From: Apium graveolens
Lineage: Eukaryota; Streptophyta; Magnoliopsida; Apiales; Apiaceae
Assembly (NCBI RefSeq): GCF_009905375.1
Contig: NC_133657.1
Coordinates: 63,798,503-63,862,502 of the forward strand
Direction: 5' to 3'
DNA length: 64,000 nt
Made by a program: the position numbers and the translations under genes. The notes beneath the pieces were generated by a model. It was not told the origin of the DNA and made no database searches. It saw nothing but the letters and a program-made list of their open reading frames with translations. How positions within the stretch are numbered: position 1 is the first letter of the stretch; each line of letters opens with the position of its first letter. This document shows positions 34,084 to 44,601 of the stretch, piece after piece.

Positions 34084-34792
34084 AACTTGACTTCTGGTAT
34101 ATACTAGCGGCATTGTAAGGTCGCTGAGATCAAAAAAACTTGACTTTACTATCCAGGACCATCGCCCCCACGTCGGTATCAAATATCAAATCCACATCTC
34201 CACTCTTGTCGGTTCTTGAAACAACTCCAACACCTTCTCCCCAAGTGTTTCCAGTCAATTCAAAATCTTCTCCAAACGCCGAGAAACCTACAGAACCCCC
34301 CATTGGAGTCTGAACTGAACCTAAAGGTCCTAACCCACTAAACTTATTTTCTGACCTGGAAGACCGACTGTCACCACCACTACCCAATGACTGACTCATA
34401 ATCGGAAAATAACGAATTACACAAACCTATAGAACTAAAATGAATTAAAAAGGTAAATACCTACAACGGATGCAACAGAGGAAACAACTCTTCCTCCGTC
34501 AGAGATTCTCCGGATAATCAACCCTCTGCAAGAGAAAGAACCAGAAAATCTATAAGCGATTAAAAGAAAGTAATTGTAAAGAAAAGACCTTTGAACTGAA
34601 GATAAATATAAACGAGAAAACCTTTTGATTCCCAAGAAACTGCAATCAACAATAGGGGAAGTTGAAGAGGCAAAGGTGTTTCCAAGATAAAGAAGCCAGA
34701 GAGTTTAAATTTTTTTAAAGGTTTAAGCGGCAAAACTACTCTACTGGACAAAGACCAAAATCTAGAAGATTTAATAGTTTAGGGGGGACTAT
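34084..34792 (+). other. Tat 3' region
   Basis: Region between the deletion point and the 3' LTR. It has no sense-strand coding frame. It holds an antisense frame (see next entry) and ends with a polypurine tract, AGGGGGGACTAT, at 34,781-34,792. Confidence 0.7.
34130..34399 (-). CDS. Possible antisense additional ORF of the Tat element
   Basis: A frame of 89 codons on the minus strand starting at ATG 34,399. Its product starts MSQSLGSGGDSRSSRSEN and is Gly/Ser-rich, then acidic (FGEDFELTG, GDVDLIFDTDVG). I recognise no domain. Antisense additional ORFs are known in several Tat-lineage elements, where their role is unclear. The frame ends just inside a T-rich run close to the deletion point at 34,083, so a longer protein may have been truncated. 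The frames at 34,435-34,751 upstream could be its leader and look non-coding. Confidence 0.4.
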   Translation of the reverse strand: MSQSLGSGGDSRSSRSENKFSGLGPLGSVQTPMGGSVGFSAFGEDFELTGNTWGEGVGVVSRTDKSGDVDLIFDTDVGAMVLDSKVKFF

Positions 34793-34928
34793 TGTTAGGG
34801 CCCAAGCCCAATAGGGATACCAGGCCCAATAAGAATAATACAAGTCCACTAAGGAATATTATAAATAGGACTACCCTCACTTATAAGAGGTTGGATATTG
34901 AAATTAGGGACTAGATTGTGGGTCAATA
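34793..34928 (+). repeat. 3' LTR of the Tat element (136 bp)
   Basis: Matches the 5' LTR with few substitutions; the last bases are ATA where the 5' LTR has ACA. It follows the polypurine tract and is followed by ATCTA. Confidence 0.9.
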
Positions 34929-34933
34929 ATCTA
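34929..34933 (+). repeat. Target site duplication ATCTA (right copy)
   Basis: Identical to 13,323-13,327. Removing the Tat element and one ATCTA restores a continuous LINE reading. Confidence 0.9.
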
Positions 34934-36160
34934 TTTTAATTCCCTGATCATGTTAAGAAGGTCTGGGAGAAAGTGATGCTCTGGTGGGGAATAACGGGCA
35001 ATTGGAGAGCCCTCATGGTAATTTTTGGAATCTATCTGATAAGTATAAGAATGCGTTGGTCAAGAAATCAGGTAGCCTTTGAAAAAGAGTTGTTAGTGTG
35101 GATTCTGAGATTTTCTTAATCAAAATAAGATATAAAAAAGATGGTGTGAAGCTTCTGTCCTTGTTGAACACGGAAGGTTTTTTGTTGTTCGTGTCCAAAA
35201 GCAAGCCATGAATTTATATCATACTCCAGAACTTAAACTGTGTGGATTTACAGATGCATCTAGTAGCAGGTTAATTCAGAATTTTGGTAAGGTGGGTATA
35301 GCAGGTTTTGTTAAAGATGCTGGAAACAAGATTTATTTTTTTCTCAGGACCTTCATTTGCAGAGAATGTTGCAAGTGCAGAATTGCAGGTACGTAGTATT
35401 GTTTCTAATATCTTAATTATCTTGCAGTGCAGCAACAGGCAAGACAACACGTGTGTACTTTGCATGGATAGTCAAGAAGCTGTTGCTTATCTAATGAAGA
35501 TTAAAGCATGTGTCCTAAATCCAGAACAATTAGATGTGAATATTCGAGATTTTATTAATAAACCTGGTACTTGTTTTAGGAAAATAAACAGGAACATAAA
35601 TGTTGTGGCTGATCGGCTTGATTTGTAAGGCCCAAGTCTGGTCTTGATCTGAGGGGGTCCATTTATAGTTACATTAGGGTTATAGATATTATAATTAGTG
35701 CTCTTATGTTAAATAATAACTATTGGATTATTAATTTCAACATGAATGTGACTGTGGCTAAAAGGAACTGAAATAAGCTGGCTATTTATTTGGCTGAACA
35801 TGGAGCTTAAAGTTATGATCAAATGGTGGTGCTTGAGCAGCAGTTTGGTACAGTTCTAGAAATCTGGCACCTTTGGGCGGTTTAGGAGTAGATTTTTGGA
35901 AGCCAAGATGCAGTTGTTAATGACAATAATGCTCAATAAGATTGTGAAGATGGTAATAGGAATGAGGTAGTTGGCAATCAGCTGTAATATGTGCATGAAG
36001 TGATTGCAGTCTGCAGGAATGCGTGATGGTTTGGCTTTTAGTATTTTGTCATGTTTGATTTGATTTTTGGGTAAATTGTTTTAATATGTCTTGGGTAGGT
36101 TTATTAGTTTGTGGATTGAATTTCAGTAGCAATCTTCTAAAAGGTTGGCCCCTAAAAAAA
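34934..36160 (+). pseudogene. LINE ORF2 3' part with RNase H
   Basis: Continues the LINE from 13,327. It begins with a VWEKVMLWWG zinc-domain end, has a degraded linker, then an RNase H domain at 35,208-35,628 in two frames: GFTDASS with the first Asp, GKVGIAGFVKDAGNK, SAELQ with Glu, and CMDSQEAVAYL with Asp, closing NVVADRL with the last Asp. A frameshift lies at about 35,340 in a T-rich run. Coding ends near 35,628. The 3' UTR ends in a short A run at 36,154-36,160, as expected for a LINE tail. RNase H after the zinc domain is typical of some plant L1 clades. Confidence 0.75.
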
Positions 36161-37626
36161 GACTAAACATAATTAATATGAATTGAGAAACTAAATAATT
36201 AGGCGGAGAGTATTGTATTTATTTGAATTGAGAAATTAAATAATTAGGTGATATATACGAGGTAAAACAAAATAGGTGCATAGGTGCAGTATAGGGTATT
36301 TTTGTTAATACAATAATAAACTCACATTAAATCAACTTTTAACCTCATCTAAAAATTAACTTTTCATGAAATCATAAATATTATTTTTTTAAATATAAAT
36401 TATCAATAAAATTATAATATTATCTTTTTCAAATAACTCTTAATTGGTTAAGTATTCATCTTATTAAAATAATATTTTTTTAAGGTATCATTGGAAATAT
36501 TATATATATTTTTAATAAAATAATAAACTCTTTATAATAATATTTTTTTAAGATACCGAAACTAAATAGGTTTAACTGATCTAAAAAATTGTTATTACTT
36601 TAGATATGTTTAATTGTTTTAAAAAATCGTTAACATATGTTGTAATAATATAATTAACATATCATGTAAATTTTTAAATAAAGAAAATTAATTATTTAGT
36701 TTAAAATAATTTTTTTCAAAAAATATATAATATTATAAAATATTACTACTATCCTATCAAGGTTTTAAACCACTACATACTAATTTACAAGCGGCGGGAT
36801 GTTATATAAATATTATAATACTAAAGAAATATAAATGGATATAACAAAATATTATTTAAGTTCAATTTTAATATGACAGTTTCTTTATATATTAAAAAAA
36901 TATCATGATTATAGTTTTATATTGAGTGTACCAAATATTTAATATTTAAAATCAAACTTGTGTGTTTAATATGTGGTGGTCTGAATAGAACATGACATTG
37001 TTAACAAAAATTTTATTTTTAGCATTAAATTTAGTATTCTAAATTTGTATGTTAGTATCCAACATGAAATCACCAAGATAATATGTTTATCTATACTAAC
37101 TATTAGTATAATAACTTTGTTTGTTAAGAATTTCTTAAAATTTTCACCACCTTTCAAAAAATATTCATATTTATTTTATTTAACAAATAAATAAAACACA
37201 TATATATGAAACATATTTACAAACTTTATTATATTATTTCAATTAAAATATTTATTATTTGTCTTCAACTTCTTCCTAAATTCTGGTATTCAAAGTCAAA
37301 CATTTTAAAATTTAATAAATTAAAAGGTTATAAGTTTGGAAATTTCAAATTTTAATATTATTTTAAAGAGAAATTGACATCACAAAATGATTTACAATAA
37401 ATAGGAAACAAACAAGATTCAATAATAAATTATTTAATCAAATTAAATAAAATTTTAATTTTAAAAAAAAAATATTATATCACAAATAAAATAACATGTA
37501 TTAAAATTAATTCACCTGTATTATTAGATGCTCAAATTTAATTTGAACATCTCGCCTAGCCTGAATAGTGAAAGAGAGGTCACAAAAGGCATTAGCCCAA
37601 AAATACAAATTATATAAATTATGTAA
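36161..37626. other. AT-rich unassigned DNA
   Basis: Very AT-rich (A/T runs, many poly-A and poly-T tracts). No frame, LTR or inverted repeat is convincing. It may be old, decayed intergenic DNA. Confidence 0.5.
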
Positions 37627-38069
37627 GGGATAGTTTGGTTCGTCAAATTCTGAAATCAAGTATGAGTTTCAGTCATTTCAACCCCGGTGTTTGGTTCAAA
37701 AAAAAAAAGTTTAATACCCATTTCTCAAACCTCCAAGATATATGTTTTTTATACCGGAGTGGGGAGGTGGGTATGAGAGAGCCCTATGAGAATAACTTTA
37801 TAACTACTATTTTAATTTCTATTAAGCATTCAAATATAATTGTTTAATATCAAAATAAATATATGAACCAAAAATATATTAAAATAATAATAAAATTATA
37901 TATTTAATTAAATTAAAATTATTGACTTAAAATATTTTAAATTAAAGATGTTCATTCCAGCACTCAACCAAACACGTGATATTAGGTATGATACCCAACT
38001 CCTTACCAACTTAACCGTATTCCTGATTTCAACCGCATACCACTTCACATCTTGAACTAAATGAGCCCT
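37627..38069. mobile_element. Possible MITE (443 bp)
   Basis: The left end GGGATAGTTTGGTTCG and the reverse complement of the right end, GGGCTCATTTAGTTCA, agree at 12 of 16 positions. Both ends have further inverted pairs, GTTTGGTTC near 37,690 against GAACCAAAC-like near 37,960. The interior is AT-rich and non-coding. Such ends are frequent in plant MITEs of the Harbinger/Tourist type. The flanking trinucleotides (TAA left, TAT right) do not match fully. Confidence 0.45.
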
Positions 38070-38370
38070 ATTACTTTATTTGATATATATATTTTCATTT
38101 ATAATATGTAGAGACAAAAACTGGTAATAAACAAATTTTGCCATAAATAATCAGTGAGCACTCTATTTGTGACTATCAACGTTGATAGTCGTTTGACATT
38201 TCTTTACTTGATCATAGGTCCATGCTAGTTGTTTAACATTTCTTTACTTCATGATATATAGGTTCATGATCCTTTGAGAATCATCGATAAATTTTCTTCC
38301 GAGTATTGCCTTTTTGGTTGAATATCTAAGTATCTTATAAATATTGAAAAGTCATATGGTTGCAATCTGT
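38070..38370. other. unassigned DNA before element B
   Basis: No feature seen. It contains a short direct repeat around TTTCTTTACTT (38,190-38,260) and ends at the element B LTR. Confidence 0.5.
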
Positions 38371-39794
38371 TGTTGGGATCAAAATTTGTTAGGTAATGAA
38401 TCACACAGAGGGGGTGAATGTGTTTTTGTGTTTTAATGCTTTTCTTGAACTATTTCGGTTGTGAAAAGTAAATCAAATCTTGTAGTGAAATGTGTTCATG
38501 CAAAAATTAAACATGCAATAATAAAGAACACAAATATTTCAAAACTCACCTAATTTTATATTAAAATTAAGAATATTTTGCTATAAAATTCCTAGGCTCT
38601 TTGTTGATAAAGAGCTTAGCTTCTTTCTTGAGAGAATATAAGAGTTCTTGATCTAAAAATTTTTACTTATAACAAAGGACCATGTTAACTTTATAATTTA
38701 GTTAACTGCTGGTTTACACATTGTATAATAAGACATAATATTAACTTTAGTAAACTGTCACTTATAATTTCCATTTTAGGAAAAGTATACCTTCCATTTC
38801 TGACTTAGCATATCTTTGCATAATGTGTTAACTTTGATCTTCCTTTAGCAGTTAATCTTCACCTTTGATCTTGCACACTCTTCAAACTGCTTTTTGTAGA
38901 CTTGTCAATCTAGCTGTTTGGATTGTTTGTTGATTGTAAATCTTGGATATTGAACTGGTCTGCAATTTTGTACTTTGAGATTTTACCTCGAGATCTCCAG
39001 TTTGATCTATAGAGAACTTGACATCTCGATAACTATATTGGCTTATCGAGATATCTAATACTCCATAGTTAATTTGACTTGTAGAGGTCTCTGAGTTCTC
39101 TATAAGAGAATTTGGTTTGTCGAGATCTCTAGTCTTCATATCTTCACTTTGACTTATCGATATCTCTGAGTTCTCTAGTGGCTTATTGACTTGTCGAAAA
39201 CTCAGAGTTCTCTAGTCAAATTTGACTTGTCGATAACTCAGAGTTCTCTAGTGAATTTTGGCTTATCGATAACTCAGAGTTCTCTAATAAATTTTGGCTT
39301 ATCGATAACTCAGAGTTCTCTAATAAAATTTTGACTTGTTGATAACTCTGAGTTCTCTAGTGAAGAAATGACTTGTCGATATCTCCAATCTTCATGTCTT
39401 CAATTTGGTTTGTCGATATCTCTGAGTTCTCTAATAGCTTTTCTGAGTTCTCTATAAGTCATTCTGGAGTTCTCGAATGACGTCTCTATAACACTAAATA
39501 TTTGACTTGTAGAGATCTTGACTTAGAACTTTTTTCCCAAAATAGATTTATTCAACTCCAAGCTTTTTCATAATTCTTCTGAGGCATGATCTTCTTGATC
39601 TTCTTGATCTTTTTTCAGATAAAATTCTTAAGCTTGATACTATTTAAAAGAAAAAGACTCAAGTCTGCTCTTTGACATTTTTACAGACTTTAAATGTTAA
39701 AAATACAAAATGCAAACTAAGATTACAATACAACTTACTTAGGGTTGTCAATTTGACTTGGTCTTGTTAAAGTACAGGTATGTCTTGCACAACA
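38371..39794 (-). repeat. LTR of element B with internal motif array
   Basis: On the plus strand it begins TGTTGGGATC and ends TTGCACAACA; the following ATCTCCCTAATTTG is the complement of a polypurine tract. The layout matches the element C LTR (TGTTAGTCCC ... ATAACA with ATCTCCCCCAATT after it). Between about 38,990 and 39,500 it holds a dense array of a TCGATAACTCAGAGTTCTC motif. It is non-coding; the 85-codon frame at 38,882-39,139 reads through part of the array. Confidence 0.75.
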
Positions 39795-40085
39795 ATCTCC
39801 CTAATTTGTGAGAAGATTGCTTAACATAAATTCATGCCTATTAACAAGACTAATCCCAAGTTTAAAAATGGAAAATAAGACTTATATAAAAATTGACATA
39901 ATACAACAATTGTACATTAGATGATTTTGAGTTTGAGTATTTACAAGCATCGAGACAAAGATTGGAACTTCTGATTCTGCTCTAATGAGGTGTTTTAAAT
40001 ATACAAGAATTTCAAGCTCCTCTATAATTGGAGTTCCTATTAGAGCTTCTATCAGTTTGAGTATGTCTTGCTTTGGATAACCATC
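39795..40085 (-). other. 3' non-coding region and polypurine tract of element B
   Basis: Polypurine tract complement at 39,795-39,808, then non-coding DNA up to the last codons of the additional ORF. Confidence 0.6.
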
Positions 40086-42705
40086 TTACATTTCAATTCT
40101 GAATCTTGAAAATGAGCCAGCTTTTACATTTAGAAATCTTCCATCTTTGGAGATACTACTCATCCCTTTTACTTTAAGTTTTTCTGATCTTTTGATATAC
40201 ATTTCAGTCTCCTTATCATACCTCATCTTTTTCTCCTCATATTCTGCTTTACTCCTTGCTCTCCTTTCCTCCCTTGCAATCAACCACTCAGCCAACACTG
40301 ATCTCCATGCTCTTGTAGCAGTATCCTTGTCTTTTAGCAAACTTATCACTCTCTTGATTTCTGTGGGAGAGAGAGAATCCATTAAAGCACAGCCAAGGAA
40401 AGTGAAGGACCCTTCTGTATAATAAATTCTGACTTTCTTTAAAGATACAATCCAGACTCTAACTATTTCCTCAGCTAGTTTGAAAATAATCTTCATCTGA
40501 GATGCACCAATTCAAGGGTAGAAAGTCATTTTTCTTCAAATATTTCCAGAGAGCCCTTTCAGTGACTTCTACTTTTTCTGTAGGCTTGACTTTTCTAGGT
40601 TTCTTCCCAACAGACTTGAAATTTTTTTTGAGTGATGGTTTGACAGAAGGTAAGGTTGAGATTTTCTTAAGAGATGTTTGGCTTGTGGTGATTGAAATTT
40701 TTAGAAAAGAGTTAGCAGTTTGTCTGTATAAAAATTTGGGCTTTGAGGTTTGAGGTGGTTTGATATTTGAGGTTGTTGACTTTGAAGGTTGAACTAAAGG
40801 TTGAGCTAATTATGTTTGGATTTTTAGGGTTTGGTGTGGTTCTGAGCCATCATGTCTTCTCTTGCTTCTTCTCTCACTTCTCCTCTTACTTTCAACATCC
40901 TTCTTTTCATCCTCCTTCCTCTCTCCACCTTTGCTTCCAGCTACCCTAGTGGATTGACTTGGATTTGAGCCAGAAGGTTTTTGATCATCTTTCTTCTACT
41001 CATCATCATCCAAATTATCCTTGTTGATTTGAGTTTTGGGAAAGTTGGCTTCAGCATTTCTAAGATATCTCCCCAACAGCTTAATCATCTCTTCATCTTC
41101 AAAAGTCTTCTTCCTTTTTGTTTTCAACTCAGACTCCAGAGCATGATAAGCTTCTTGTTGGCCATGACACACTGCTTAGGTATTTGGAAGTGTTTGAAAT
41201 GTTTGGTGGTAGGACAGATGTATGCCACTCCCTTGCTAGGCTGTAGATAAGCTTCTAGAAAAGCAGCCACTTGTGCATTCTTCAATTCTGTTAGCAAAAG
41301 AGTGTCTTCAAGAATTACCATTATGACTTTGCTTATTAGAATGTCTAACTCGGATGCCCTCCTAGAAAAAAGATAGTTGAGGGAAACCTGCATACACCTG
41401 TCTACACCCGAGTCATTTATGTTGACCACTATCCTTCTTTCCTGAAAGTTGTCTTTTGTTGCCAAGATCACCCTTAGTGAGTTTATTGTCCTTTCCAAGG
41501 CTTTCTTGTAGGTGAAAAAATTGTCATTGAGAGAAGCCCTGAGTGCCTTAAGCAATTCATCAAATTCCCTGCTTAAACTAGGTCCCTCGGCTGCTTTAAT
41601 AAGCCTCTCCATTCCAATATCAACTTCTTGAGTTAAGCTCTTTTCAGCACCTTAGACAAGTTGAGTAGATGATCTTGATTGTATTAGCCTAGCCTTTATC
41701 TCCCCCTTAGTCTTGTTGGCAGGCATGAGAAGGGGAGTAGGAATTTCAGGCCTCACAGCTTCAGGTAGTGCAGGCAGTGGAATATTGAGCTTACCCATGA
41801 TGGCCCCCAAAGCAACTGACTTTTGCATTTGTAGATGTTTGTAGGAGTCCACTAAGGATGGGATGTCTGCCTGTTGACTCTGCACCAGTGTGGTGAAAGC
41901 ATGCACTTGAGCTGTGAGCTGATCATTTGATGTTTGCAGTGTAGAGACTTGTTGTGAAGTGCTTGAATTTGAAGATTTGTTGAAGTAGATGTAGATGGAT
42001 GAGAGCTTGATGTAGAGATAGCAGTAGATGGTCTAAATGTAGTTTGCATAACTTCTTGAATTTCATCCATGACTAGAGGTGAAGGAGTGTATCTTGCAGT
42101 GTGCATTTGATCCAACTTCAACCTTGTATCATTGGATTTAGCAATGTGATCTTGAACTACTTTGTGCAAGGCTACTAAGGATTCTTTTAGCTGATTTACA
42201 CTCTAATCAACTCCACCAAGATCATACCTTGACATTTGTTCTGAGAAGATTTTGAATTTCTTTTTGATCTCAGTTTGAGAGGGGATGATTTGGTTCATCT
42301 TTTCCCTAACCATTTTCATTATCTTGTCCTGATGTCCATTCAATATGATTTGAAGTGCTTTTCCAAAGTTATGGAAAGCCTTGATTTGAGCTTTATAGAC
42401 ATCATTGATGGCATCATACACCTCTTGTAGAGTTAGGGATCTGGCATTCCTTCCCAGAATTGTAATGTACTATTCCCTAAACTTGGCCAGCAGAGCATCC
42501 ATTTCAATGGTGAAGTCCTTATCTAGCCAGACATCACAGTTGGCATCCTAACCAGCTTCATCAACAATCTTTGCTTGATTTTCTTCAACATCAGCCTGGT
42601 AGGTGAGCATGATAGCTTGGTAGTCCTGGTTGGATATGTTTGATGTGAGTAGTTGTTGGGATATCTATGCAAGGCCTCCAAGTTGATCAATTCTAAGATC
42701 TTCAA
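40086..42705 (-). pseudogene. Additional ORF of element B, decayed
   Basis: Open pieces on the minus strand at 42,523-42,705, 42,203-42,421, 41,852-42,169, 41,652-41,906, 41,124-41,612 and 40,086-40,496, separated by stops and frameshifts. They are rich in Lys, Glu, Gln and Ser. The 162-codon piece has a compact helical pattern (SREFDELLKALRASLNDNFF); the last piece has a charged coiled-coil-like stretch (AEWLIAREERRARSKAEYEE). The placement, just before the 3' LTR, equals that of the additional ORF of element C. I recognise no enzyme domain. The remaining 5' part is lost to the insertion at 42,879. Confidence 0.55.
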
Positions 42706-42878
42706 TGGTGGAAGGTTGGTGTGTGGTTTCCTGAAGCCACTGGGAGATTAAGTGTTGTTGTTGAGGTTGTGAGGTGGATCGTTGAGAGTCAGAACCACCT
42801 GTGACTGAAGTGACAGTTTTACTCACAGATTGCTCTGTGGTTTATGACCAGTTGTTGTTCCTCACATGAAGTGGGAAA
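42706..42878 (-). pseudogene. Element B additional ORF, border segment
   Basis: Gln/Ser/Thr-rich continuation of the same decayed ORF up to the copia insertion point. The five bases before the copia LTR are GGAAA; the matching right copy should lie beyond the window. Confidence 0.4.
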
Positions 42879-44588
42879 TGAAAGAGATATGTCCTAAGTC
42901 CAATCATGTATGAGGATTTAGGAATAACTTTTATGTAATCTGTTTTGATTTCATTGATATTTATAAAAGACTTGTTTTGTTTTTATTGCGGGCTCTATCT
43001 ATTTAAATGTTTAAATAAGATATACCACAGTTTAGAGTAAAGTTTTTTATGGATTGTGATGAGATCATAATAATGAGACCTAAAAGATGATAACTCTAAA
43101 CTTAAATAGTTCCTGGTCAAAGGATTACTAACTGGTAATTAATAATCCGCAAAGATCGGTACATATTATGCTTGCTTCATTATGAAGGATGTCTATTCTC
43201 ATAGACATTTGTGTGGTGACACTATAGCTTGTATGTAGGTGCTTATTATAGAATAAGTTCACTGAGCATGACTCACACAGCTGAACAACTGATGAAGTTC
43301 ACTCACGTGTCAGTAGTTGTTCACATAGTGATAGTTGTACAAGTATCCTTAGACTTGAGGTCATCATAGTCATCTTGTGTACACTGAACTATGCTTTGGT
43401 TTAGTTCTTAGTCTCAAGGAACAATTATAAGGGCTCTACTGGGTATAGGAATTTGTACACGAAGATAGTGCATGATAAATAAAGGATCTACCCCTTCCAG
43501 TGTAGGAAGAGAATGTTCAATGCTGATCCACTTATGTTAGTTCAGGAATCTCTGGCCAGAGTGAATGAAATTAGAAAGGAGTTTCTAATTTACATTAAAT
43601 AGAACTAAGCATAGTGAATGGGAAAGCAAGTGATTAAATAAGATAGGCTTGACACAAGTTTCATGCCTTGTGTTTAATCATGACATTGCAGGGTAGAAGA
43701 AATTAATTGTACGGTAACTACTCACTGAATAGGTTCTTGGTATTCTAAGCAGTGAAATCGTATTATCCGGATAGTCGCGATATGCTGAGAAGTACCCCTC
43801 ACGATGTAGAATAAATATGATTAATTAATTAATCATATTTAATAAATTAGAGAATTTATATAAATAATGATAAAATAGTTTTATTATTATTTATTTTTAT
43901 TACCGGCTTAATATTGAACCTACAGGGTCACACCATAAAAGAGAATGATTTAATGGTGGAGAAATTAATTAATAATGGCTGATAATTATTTATTTATGAA
44001 ATAAATAATTAATTGGAAAATTTAATAATTGATTAAATGAGATTTAATTGATTATAAATTAATTAAGAAAAAGTTCTTAATATTATTAATTAAGAATTTA
44101 ATTTTTGGAAATTACATCAAGTGAGAGAATTATTTCTAAAGTGTTTAGAAAAATGATTTATAATTAAAAGGTGTTTTAATTATTAGTGAGAATAATAAAG
44201 GGTTAATAATAATAATATTTTATGGGAAAATTTTCAGCTGAAAATTTTGTCTATAAATATACTATTATAGACCCTATTTTTGCCTCAACCAAAAAGATTT
44301 ACAAAACCCTAATTCTCTCCATCTCCTCCTCCTTCATTACATCATTTTCTTGGTGGATACCGGTGGAGTGCTTCACACTTGAGGAGCAGCTGCTAAGGAT
44401 CTCCGTTCATCGTTTTTGGATCGCCATTAAAGACCTCCATCTTTCCATTAACGTAAAGCTTCTTAAGGTAAACATACTGAACTACGAATTAAATATTATT
44501 TTTCGAATGGATCCTGCGGAGGGTTTCAGTTTTTTTTCTAAGATTTAAATTTACATTTTTGTTGTATTTATGTGCTAAAAACCCTTCA
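42879..44588 (+). repeat. 5' LTR of the TNT1-94-like copia (1,710 bp)
   Basis: Begins TGAAAGAGATATGTCC and ends ACCCTTCA. The same sequence recurs at 49,329-50,028 plus 63,126-64,000. It contains the uninterrupted GAAAG site at 43,574-43,578. The frame 44,222-44,548 is LTR DNA, not a gene. Confidence 0.9.
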
Positions 44589-44589
44589 A

Positions 44590-44601
44590 TGGCATCAGAG
44601 C
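44590..44601 (+). promoter_or_regulatory. Primer binding site of the TNT1-94-like copia
   Basis: TGGCATCAGAGC one base after the LTR; one change from the usual initiator-Met type TGGTATCAGAGC. Confidence 0.85.

Larger units (their letters stand above)
13328..34928 (+). mobile_element. Ty3/gypsy Tat-lineage retrotransposon with nested chromovirus
   Basis: A single element bounded by two 136-bp LTRs and an ATCTA duplication. Order: LTR, primer site, gag, protease, RT, RNase H, second archaeal-type RNase H, integrase start, [nested chromovirus and deletion], 3' region with a possible antisense ORF, polypurine tract, LTR. The second RNase H before the integrase is the hallmark of the Tat clade (Ogre, Retand, Tat types). 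Without the nested DNA about 5.5 kb remain. All frames are broken. Confidence 0.85.
38371..42878 (-). mobile_element. SIRE-like copia element B, 3' half
   Basis: Minus-strand element with its 3' LTR at left, then the 3' non-coding region and a decayed additional ORF. At 42,879 it is interrupted by the LTR of the TNT1-94-like copia; the rest should lie beyond 64,000. It is related to element C by LTR layout, polypurine tract and gene order, but is clearly diverged from it. Confidence 0.7.

Noticed and set aside
35382..35430. GT...AG intron-like segment (GTACGTAG to TTGCAG)
   Set aside because: About 47 bases is too short for a plant intron, and the RNase H spacing between Glu and Asp is right without splicing.
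40147..40422. Hydrophobic plus-strand frame
   Set aside because: Antisense of the charged coiled-coil-like piece of the element B additional ORF.
44222..44548. 108-codon frame in the copia LTR
   Set aside because: Lies wholly inside the LTR and is followed by the primer site; no domain.
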